Shown piece by piece: positions 32,890 to 39,249 of a DNA stretch of 39,249 bases. The stretch is from positions 1-39,249 of the forward strand of contig NZ_SBJH01000030.1 of assembly GCF_004368405.1 (NCBI RefSeq), in the 5' to 3' direction. The position numbers were made by a program, and so were the translations under genes. The DNA is from Olivibacter sp. XZL3 (GTDB lineage: Bacteria; Bacteroidota; Bacteroidia; Sphingobacteriales; Sphingobacteriaceae). Below the pieces are notes generated by a model, which was not told the origin of the DNA, ran no database searches, and saw only the letters and a program-made list of their open reading frames with translations. The first letter of the stretch is position 1, and every line of letters begins with the position of its first letter.

Positions 32890-34644
32890 TTATGCTCCTG
32901 CTATTTTTGTAAATTTTGGAGTATCAAATTTTGGTGTCGTTTTGGGTAAATCTACTTTGACCGATATAGGCATTGGAAAATCAACGCCCATTATAATTGC
33001 TTCGCCGGAACCCAACGAAGGCAAAAAAGAAAGTGTTTCTTTATTCGCTGTTGAGCAAGCACTGGCTATTGCTTCTTTATCTTGATAGTTAATCAATCTA
33101 TGAGTAATAAATGTTCCCATCTGACTAAGTGTGCCAACTGGAATATCTCTCGGCATTTGTGTTGATAAGCATAAAAACAATCCATATTTACGGCTTTCTT
33201 TGGCAATATTATCAAAAGCATTTAATTCTGTACTTTCAAAATATTCATCCTTGACCTTTTTATTTAGGAACTGATGTGCCTCATCTACACATAGTATCAA
33301 TGGCTTTTCTCTAAAAGCGTTTGTTCGTGCTTTATTCAATAAATATCTACCCAATGAATTTGCTAAAATCTCCCTAACCTGAAAATTGTATGGTACGTTC
33401 TCAAATCCAATTCTTAAGACGTTTAAATCAGGATTATCTAAAAACTCATTTATTTTTGTGATTAGATTATTCGTCGTCGGTGCATTAAATCCAAACATTC
33501 CGGAGTAGTCGTTGTCAGATATGACATTGTTGACACGCATTATCAAACTTGTCGCATTGCCGTAATTCCTTTCATCTCTATTAGCTGCCCAACGGTCGTT
33601 GAATATCTGAAAACATTCATTACCGATTTGTCTGTGAAGCAGGTTAATACCAAAATTGTTTATAGAGAAATCTTCGACTATCGCTTTATAAGTAAAGTAG
33701 GCATTATTGTAAGCGGCAGTCAAATTTCCTTGCTTCACAACTAATCCATTATTTAATATTACTTGTTGCCCCCGGAATGTAAAGCTGTCATTAGTTCCAT
33801 CATTATTATGCCCGTTATTGGGAATATTACTCATTAAACAATGGGCTACTTTCAAAGATTTTATTGCTTCCAGTAAAACGGGTTGCTGAACCTGTCCAGA
33901 TGGTCTGAACAGGACAAATAAATCATTTATAGTTAAGTTTTGATAAGGAAAATAACTTTCCGAAATAAGAATGGAATGTGTAACTTTTGGATGTGTGTCG
34001 AATGTAGAATACTCTCCCGTTGGGTCTAAAATAATTGCTTTCGCTCCTGTTTCTATTACTCCCTCCAAAAACTTGCTGATGGTATAACTTTTACCTCCAC
34101 CAGTGGTTCCAACTACTGCACAGTGGCGACTGAAAATAGCCTGAAGAGATATATCTACTGGGACATTTTTGTCATAAATTAGATTACCCATTCTAAATGT
34201 TGGCGAATGTTCAATGTTCTCTGGTTTAATTCCAAAAGTTTTAAAATGAGTAGAAAGAAATTCCGATGAACAAATAAAAACTTTAGAACCTATAAGGGGT
34301 AAACTATTTATCCCTTTTTCTATTTTACTTGGATTAAACAAGTCAAATGATAAGAGAATTTCAATTCTGCCTACGGGATGAAACGCCTTAGTTGAAAAGG
34401 TTCTTTCGCTTAATTCTAATCGTTCTTTTTCAGGTAAAGATATTTCTAACATTTTACCCAAAAATCCTTTGTCTTCCCCCTCAATAACAATATAATTACC
34501 GACAAGTCCACCACGCAAGACTTCTGCGTGATGTACAAATGTTTTCATCAAAACAGAGGATGGAAAATGCACTTTAACAAAGGCAGGGGATACAAAATTT
34601 ATATAGCCAAGAAAATGACTGTGATTAAAAGGGCTATTGCTCAT
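32890..34644 (-). CDS. herA: HerA-like ATPase of a SIR2-HerA defence pair
   Basis: The 584-residue protein has an N-terminal beta-barrel-like region (HAS type, about 1-165) with GLVGNYIVIEGEDKGFLGKM. The HerA/FtsK-type ATPase follows: Walker A VVGTTGGGKSYTIS (GTTGGGKS 179-186), AIILDPTGEYSTFD (204-216), Walker B ILCVDEAHQFL (VDEAH 453-457), and a late STQMPRDIPVGTLSQMGTFI block with an arginine in THRLIN. HerA forms hexamers that push on DNA. Its start is two bases after the SIR2 gene's stop, so the two are coupled. SIR2-HerA pairs form antiphage systems known as Nezha, in which SIR2 depletes NAD+. Family assignment is firm; activity here is inferred. Confidence 0.9.
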   Translation of the reverse strand: MSNSPFNHSHFLGYINFVSPAFVKVHFPSSVLMKTFVHHAEVLRGGLVGNYIVIEGEDKGFLGKMLEISLPEKERLELSERTFSTKAFHPVGRIEILLSFDLFNPSKIEKGINSLPLIGSKVFICSSEFLSTHFKTFGIKPENIEHSPTFRMGNLIYDKNVPVDISLQAIFSRHCAVVGTTGGGKSYTISKFLEGVIETGAKAIILDPTGEYSTFDTHPKVTHSILISESYFPYQNLTINDLFVLFRPSGQVQQPVLLEAIKSLKVAHCLMSNIPNNGHNNDGTNDSFTFRGQQVILNNGLVVKQGNLTAAYNNAYFTYKAIVEDFSINNFGINLLHRQIGNECFQIFNDRWAANRDERNYGNATSLIMRVNNVISDNDYSGMFGFNAPTTNNLITKINEFLDNPDLNVLRIGFENVPYNFQVREILANSLGRYLLNKARTNAFREKPLILCVDEAHQFLNKKVKDEYFESTELNAFDNIAKESRKYGLFLCLSTQMPRDIPVGTLSQMGTFITHRLINYQDKEAIASACSTANKETLSFLPSLGSGEAIIMGVDFPMPISVKVDLPKTTPKFDTPKFTKIAGA

Positions 34645-34646
34645 AG

Positions 34647-35858
34647 TTAGGTATTGGGAATATTAATTACTATTTGTCTTGTATCCTCCTGATTGTAAGA
34701 TTTTAAATCAGGATAGTTTTTGGCGAAATCTTCAAAAGTTTCAGAAACAATACTTAAGTTGGAATATTTCTTTGAAGCCTCAATAAAGGGTTTCAGGTTT
34801 TCGTTGGTTTCATCTATTCCCCGATTAATAATCATCAATTGGAAACTTGGATTTTGTTCAAGAGCTTCTACAATGGCAGTAACGATATGCTTATCACCGA
34901 AACTAAACCCCATCGTTATTAGAAAAACATTATCCTTGCGGAGATTAGCCTGGAACCGTGACATCATCTCGAAATATGGCTGTTCATAAGAACTCTCATA
35001 TTTAGACTGATGTGGGTATATCATCAACGGATTATCAGGATTTTCTTTTTGTATGATTTTATTGTCTTGCTTTTCCCAATTAACAGAACCGTGTAATTTA
35101 TACAGGTGGAAAACTTTTTGAATGAAATTGTCCTCCTCTTTAACTCTGCTTTGATTTCTGGAAACAATATCATAGTCATAATTACGCCCGCTAAAAATTC
35201 TTGGTTGTGAAAATGAAAAACCGTCAACAACAACAAAATTGCTTTCACACGCTGCTTGTTCAAACATCATATCGTAGTTCAACGTGAACAATTTAAATCG
35301 AGGTAGAGTGACCTTACGTTTTGTTATTTTATTAAGCAATAATGTATGTGCCGAGTTGTCAGGCAGGCTTAACTGACAGGCTTCTTTGATAAAATCTTTA
35401 ATCTTGTTCACACAATCCTCGATATCAATATCAGCTTTAGGCACATAAGGAATTGCAGGAGTAGCCATAGAAAGAACTTTTTCCAAATTCTTGACTATTG
35501 AACCGTCTTCCCACTTTTCATCGTAGCCGATTGTTTCAAGTAACTTTTCAAAAACTTCAGATGTTAAGAGAGCTTCAGCGTCGTCCCATAGATTAGCCAT
35601 CGACTTTCCTAATTTACCATCTTTGCCCCAACCTATGGAAGAACCTGCGCCTGTTAAAAGAAGCAAATTCTCAAACTGATTATTTAGAGTTTGTGAATAT
35701 TTATTCCGTTTTGTTGCAATAGCATAATCAACTCTATTCTCTGTGCTGTCTTTAAAATCGTGAAGTTTACCGTCTATATAAACCTTTACGTCGTCTGCTT
35801 CACTATCATCATAGGCAACAGAACTATTATTATTGAGTAAAATATACTTCATACGCAC
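34647..35858 (-). CDS. SIR2-domain NADase of a SIR2-HerA defence pair
   Basis: The 403-residue protein has the SIR2-type NAD-binding site LLLTGAGSSIGWG (TGAGSS 69-74), FTLNYDMMFE (191-200), and KLHGSVNW (254-261) with the catalytic His. A C-terminal block FLITMGFSFGDKHIV completes the SIR2-like pattern found in antiphage proteins. The first 60 residues are an additional N-terminal region (YILLNNNSSVAYDDSEADD) of unknown role. The start could be Met1 or Met3. It precedes and is coupled to the HerA gene. Expected action is NAD+ hydrolysis on phage sensing, stopping growth of the infected cell. The system sits inside the conjugation operon on the opposite strand. Confidence 0.9.
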   Translation of the reverse strand: MRMKYILLNNNSSVAYDDSEADDVKVYIDGKLHDFKDSTENRVDYAIATKRNKYSQTLNNQFENLLLLTGAGSSIGWGKDGKLGKSMANLWDDAEALLTSEVFEKLLETIGYDEKWEDGSIVKNLEKVLSMATPAIPYVPKADIDIEDCVNKIKDFIKEACQLSLPDNSAHTLLLNKITKRKVTLPRFKLFTLNYDMMFEQAACESNFVVVDGFSFSQPRIFSGRNYDYDIVSRNQSRVKEEDNFIQKVFHLYKLHGSVNWEKQDNKIIQKENPDNPLMIYPHQSKYESSYEQPYFEMMSRFQANLRKDNVFLITMGFSFGDKHIVTAIVEALEQNPSFQLMIINRGIDETNENLKPFIEASKKYSNLSIVSETFEDFAKNYPDLKSYNQEDTRQIVINIPNT

Positions 35859-35931
35859 ATACTTTTATATTTATTTAAGTTTATACCAAACAGTTAGTTT
35901 AAGACTTTCAAAACACACTGCCGCTACATTC

Positions 35932-36216
35932 TCATTTGCCTTTAAGCTCGTTTAAAACATTTTTTAATGCCTTTATTCCAATTTCATTATTATCGATAAG
36001 CCCTTTTATCTTGTCGGATAGCCATAAAACCAAAAGTTCTTCTAATGGCAGGTTCAGAAATCCCGAAAGATTTTCCAAATGTTTCCTCGGTATTAGCTTT
36101 TCTTCGTTCTCTATCTTGCTGATAAAAGCGTTATCTAATTCCAGTGCTGCGCCGACTTCTCTAAGAAGTAATCCTTTACTTTCTCTTACTTCCTTTATCC
36201 TTTTTCCGAGTGCCAT
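35932..36216 (-). CDS. XRE-family helix-turn-helix regulator
   Basis: The 94-residue protein has an XRE helix-turn-helix at residues 3-60: GKRIKEVRESKGLLLREVGAALELDNAFISKIENE, followed by LENLSGFLNLPLEELL. The C-terminal tail (KIKGLIDNNEIGIKALKNVL) is helical. It is read in the same direction as the SIR2 gene, 73 bases upstream of it, so it may control the defence pair. It may also help silence the adjoining tra promoter region on the other strand. The start ATG gives a complete domain. No metal or ligand domain is visible. Confidence 0.85.
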   Translation of the reverse strand: MALGKRIKEVRESKGLLLREVGAALELDNAFISKIENEEKLIPRKHLENLSGFLNLPLEELLVLWLSDKIKGLIDNNEIGIKALKNVLNELKGK

Positions 36217-36333
36217 CTTGAATTATTAAGACTTGTCTAAATAATTCAAATGTAAGCAAAAAATATGAATGTAAATGATGTGATATTCATCAACTTAATA
36301 TCGCTTCAGTTGGCAAATTTGGTTTCATATCTC

Positions 36334-36373
36334 GCCACTCACAGCCAAACACGTCCTCTGACTGCCACTTTAC
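36334..36373 (+). repeat. 10-bp phased GCC array upstream of traE
   Basis: Units GCCACTCACA, GCCAAACACG, TCCTCTGACT and GCCACTTTAC lie at exact 10-base steps from 36334. They are clearly related to the array at 29631 (GCCTCTGAAC, GCCAAACACT, GCCACCACTA). The array lies about 86 bases upstream of the traE start in an otherwise gene-free 240-base stretch. Confidence 0.65.
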
Positions 36374-36458
36374 GGTAGCGCCTCTTTTTCCATAAGACAT
36401 TTGTCCCGAAAGCTCGCAAGGTGCGGGATAAACAGTAACAAATTAATGTGTTTCAATT

Positions 36459-36764
36459 ATGGAAAAACAGAGAAAAAAAGTTTTGCTGGCAGCCGTGGCA
36501 ATGCTGTCAGGAATTGGTGCGTTCGCACAGGGAAACGGCTCGGCAGGTATCAACGAGGCTACCCAAATGGTAACAAGTTATTTCGACCCCGCAACGCAAT
36601 TAATCTACGCCATCGGTGCGGTAGTCGGGTTAATAGGGGGCGTTAAGGTGTACAACAAATTCAGTTCCGGCGACCCCGACACGAGTAAGACCGCAGCTTC
36701 GTGGTTTGGTGCGTGTATCTTCTTGATTGTTGCCGCTACTATCCTGCGTTCATTCTTCCTTTAA
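36459..36764 (+). CDS. traE: TraE (DUF4134), VirB2-like conjugation protein
   Basis: The 101-residue protein has a signal-like N-terminus (KKVLLAAVAMLSGIGAFAQG) and then two membrane helices: LIYAIGAVVGLIGGVKVYNK, and ACIFLIVAATILRSFFL at the end. Between them lies a short loop with FSSGDPDTSKTAASW. This is the DUF4134 pattern of TraE in Bacteroides-type elements, small enough to be a pilin-like subunit such as VirB2. It starts the second segment of the tra operon, right of the defence cassette. The next gene starts 11 bases after its stop. Confidence 0.9.
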   Translation: MEKQRKKVLLAAVAMLSGIGAFAQGNGSAGINEATQMVTSYFDPATQLIYAIGAVVGLIGGVKVYNKFSSGDPDTSKTAASWFGACIFLIVAATILRSFFL

Positions 36765-36775
36765 TCCGTTGCCTT

Positions 36776-37105
36776 ATGAATTACAATATCAACAAAGGCA
36801 TCGGCAGGACGGTGGAATTTAAAGGGCTAAAAGCGCAATACCTGTTCATTTTCGCAGGTGGGCTGCTCGGTACGCTTATCCTCGTGATGATACTGTATAT
36901 GGCAGGCGTAAACTCTTACATCTGCCTGTTCCTCGGAGCAGGCGGTGCTTCGCTCATTGTATGGCAGACCTTTTCGCTGAACAGGAAGTACGGCGAACAC
37001 GGACTGATGAAAATTGCAGCCAATAAAAGGCATCCCCGCTACATCATCTGCCGCAAGCCTGTAAACCGCTATTTAAAATTCACACCTAAACAGAATGCCG
37101 TATGA
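36776..37105 (+). CDS. traF: TraF (DUF4133) conjugation membrane protein
   Basis: The internal ATG at 36776 (MNYNINKGIGRTVEFKGLKA) is chosen because it starts the family sequence. A start 25 codons earlier overlaps traE. The 109-residue protein has two membrane helices (YLFIFAGGLLGTLILVMIL and YICLFLGAGGASLIVWQTF) and a basic C-terminal tail (KIAANKRHPRYIICRKPVN). DUF4133/TraF occupies the position of VirB3 before the VirB4-like ATPase in this kind of element. It overlaps traG by four bases (ATGA), indicating coupled translation. Confidence 0.9.
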   Translation: MNYNINKGIGRTVEFKGLKAQYLFIFAGGLLGTLILVMILYMAGVNSYICLFLGAGGASLIVWQTFSLNRKYGEHGLMKIAANKRHPRYIICRKPVNRYLKFTPKQNAV

Positions 37106-39192
37106 GAAATGTAGCAAAGACCACCACACTGGAAAACAAATTTCCCTTGTTGGCAGTAGAGAACAACTGCATCTTATCCAAAGATGCGGACATTACCGCT
37201 TGTTTTGAAGTGCGTTTGCCGGAACTGTTCACGGTAGCTTCTGCGGAATACGAAGCCATTCACTCCGCCTGGCACAAGGCGATTAAAACCCTCCCTGATT
37301 TTACGGTCATTCACAAACAGGATTGGTACATTAAGGAAAGCTATGCACCTGATTTGGCAATCGAAGACCAGAGTTTTTTATCGAAGTCTTATCAACGTCA
37401 TTTCAACGAGCGACCGTTCCTGAACCATTATTGCTACCTGTTTCTGACAAAGACTACTAAGGAAAGAATGCGGATGCAAAGCAACTTTAGTTCGCTTTGC
37501 AAAGGTACACTGATACCAAAGGAAATCAGGAACAAGGAAACGATACACCGCTTTATGGAGGCGGTCGCCCAGTTTGAACGTATCGTGAACGATAGCGGTT
37601 TTGTCAGCCTGCGGCGTTTGACCGAAGAGGACATTATCGGAACGGAAGATACACAGGGATTACTGGAACAGTACCTCACGTTATCGAGGGGAGCAGGAAC
37701 ACCAATGCAGGACATCGCACTCGGAAACGAAGAGGTGCGCATTGGCAACAAAAGGTTAAGCCTGCATACCCTTTCAGATACGGATGACCTGCCCGGAACG
37801 GTATCGGCAGATACCCGTTTTGAAAAGCTATCTACCGACCGTAGCGACTGCCGTCTGTCATTCGCCGCACCTGTGGGCTTGCTATTAAGCTGCAACCACA
37901 TATACAACCAGTACATTTTTTTGGATAACAGCGAAGACAACCTGCAAAAGTTTGAGAAGTCTGCAAGGAATATGCACTCACTGGCAAGGTACAGTCGTGC
38001 CAACCAAATCAATAAAGAGTGGATAGAAAAGTACCTGAACGAAGCCCACAGCTTCGGATTGTCCTCCATCCGTGCGCACTACAACATTATGGCGTGGTCG
38101 GAAGACCCTGCGGAACTGAAGCAGTTAAAGAATGATTGCGGTAGTGCATTGGCATTGATGGAGTGTAAGCCACGCCACAACACTACGGACGTAGCAACAT
38201 TCTACTGGGCAGGAATGCCGGGCAATGCGGGCGACTTTCCCAGTGAAGAAAGTTTTTACACTTTTATTGAGCCTGCCTTGTGCTTCTTCACGGAAGAAAC
38301 CAACTACCACAATTCGCCCTCGCCGTTCGGTATCAAGATGGCTGACAGGCTTACAGGAAAACCTATCCATTTGGATATTTCCGACCTGCCTATGAAACGG
38401 GGTATCATCACGAACCGAAACAAGTTTATACTTGGTCCGTCGGGTTCGGGTAAATCGTTCTTCACTAACCATATGGTACGCCAGTATTACGAACAGGGCG
38501 CACACGTACTGTTGGTAGATACGGGTAACTCTTATCAGGGCTTATGCGAACTCATCAAAGGAAAGACCAAAGGCGAAGACGGTGTTTACTTCACATATAC
38601 CGAAGATAACCCGATTGCCTTTAACCCTTTCTATACCGATGATGGCGTATTCGACATTGAGAAGCGGGAAAGTATCAAAACCCTGATACTGACCTTATGG
38701 AAACGTGATGATGAGCCGCCAACCCGTTCTGAAGAAGTTGCCCTGTCCAATGCGGTAAGCGGTTATATCGAACGTATCAAAACGGAAGATGTGTACTCCT
38801 CATTCAACGGTTTCTATGAGTATGTAAAAGGCGACTACCGCAAGGTACTGGAGGAAAAGCAGGTAAGGGAAAAAGACTTTGACATTGCCAACTTCCTGAA
38901 CGTACTCGAACCTTATTACAAAGGAGGGGAATACGATTACCTGTTGAACTCCGACAAACAGTTAGACCTGCTTTCTAAACGCTTTATCGTGTTTGAGATT
39001 GATGCGATTAAAGACCACAAAATCCTCTTTCCCATTGTGACCATCATCATTATGGAGGTGTTTATCAACAAAATGCGCCGATTGAAAGGTATTCGCAAGC
39101 TCATCCTGATTGAAGAGGCTTGGAAAGCGATTGCCAAAGAGGGAATGGCGGAATACATCAAGTACCTGTGTGCGCCCGTACAGGTGGCTTAG
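37102..39192 (+). pseudogene. traG: TraG (VirB4-like ATPase), interrupted by a group II intron
   Basis: The frame gives 696 residues. The N-terminal region (1-420) is that of VirB4-like TraG. The ATPase domain follows, with Walker A LGPSGSGKSFFTNHMV (about 444-451) and Walker B RKLILIEEAWKAIAKEGM. True TraG similarity ends at EYIKYL, encoded up to 39168. The following residues CAPVQVA and the stop come from inserted sequence that begins GTGCGCCC at 39170. Usual TraG proteins continue for roughly another 130 residues. If the intron splices, the full protein could still be made. It could not be made from this frame alone. Confidence 0.85.
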
Positions 39193-39249
39193 TAAATATC
39201 TCTTTGGCAAGAGATTAGGTTAGTGTTCTTTAAAAAACCTATCATCAAC
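39170..39249 (+). mobile_element. 5' end of a group II intron inserted in traG
   Basis: The inserted sequence begins GTGCGCCC, the consensus 5' start of group II introns (GUGYG), and continues much like domain I of the lactococcal Ll.LtrB intron. A hairpin ATCTCTT-TGGC-AAGAGAT at 39198-39215 lies where that intron has its first stem-loop. It is in the same orientation as traG and interrupts it within the codon after EYIKYL, after base 39169. Rest of the ribozyme and any reverse transcriptase lie beyond the window. Confidence 0.8.

Noticed and set aside
37434-38069. 211-codon minus-strand open frame opposite traG
   Set aside because: It is antisense to conserved TraG sequence, with no independent features.
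1-39249. tRNA or rRNA genes, integrase and attachment sites
   Set aside because: Looked for by eye on both strands; none could be supported. The element ends are outside the window.

Overview
The window looks like part of an integrative and conjugative element (or a plasmid of the same type) from a member of the Bacteroidota. The mob/tra genes (MobA-MobB-MobC; a ParA-like TraA, a DUF3408-type protein, TraD, TraE/DUF4134, TraF/DUF4133, TraG) are the Bacteroides CTnDOT-type set, and most genes lack clear Shine-Dalgarno sequences. A class or species cannot be fixed from this sequence alone.

Layout. (1) Positions 1-25361, nearly all on the minus strand, are a copper/silver resistance island. In the direction of transcription it begins with an AraC-type regulator fused to a heavy-metal-associated (HMA) domain, the Cu+-ATPase CopA, a CopZ-like chaperone and a Cys-rich secreted protein. 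A second long, tightly packed run follows from 21247 to 42: an HMA-DUF3347 protein, a small conserved protein, a CopB-type (CPH) ATPase, an RND pump CusA split into two overlapping genes, a five-gene nucleotide/RNA/P2-ATPase module, a TolC-like CusC, two CusB-like adaptors, a YVTN-propeller lipoprotein, a second DUF3347 lipoprotein, a DUF305 membrane protein, a Cys-containing lipoprotein, a haem-binding-type protein, and the broken 5' end of a multicopper oxidase. (2) 25498-29332 holds the mobilisation genes mobC, mobB and mobA (minus strand). (3) 29333-30085 is a non-coding divergent region with a cluster of inverted repeats (candidate oriT) and an odd T-poor leader. (4) 30086-39168 is the start of the tra operon (plus strand), interrupted by an opposite-strand defence cassette (XRE regulator, SIR2 protein, HerA-like ATPase) at 32890-36216. 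(5) traG is broken at 39169 by what looks like the 5' end of a group II intron running off the window.

How it fits together: the P1B ATPases move metal out of the cytosol, the Cus RND system exports it from the periplasm, and the small periplasmic, Cys/His/Met-rich proteins probably buffer or hand over metal. The mob/tra genes spread the island and the SIR2-HerA pair likely defends its host.

The most intriguing parts are these. A five-gene block (P2-type ATPase, ATP-cone/Mrr nuclease, beta-CASP RNase-like protein, archaeal-type AMP phosphorylase, archaeal-like PRPP synthetase) sits with overlapping reading frames inside the Cus operon. CusA is split with a slippery heptamer in the right frame. 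Four arrays of GCC(A) repeats phased at exactly 10 bp lie around the conjugation genes. A group II intron appears to interrupt traG in the sense orientation.
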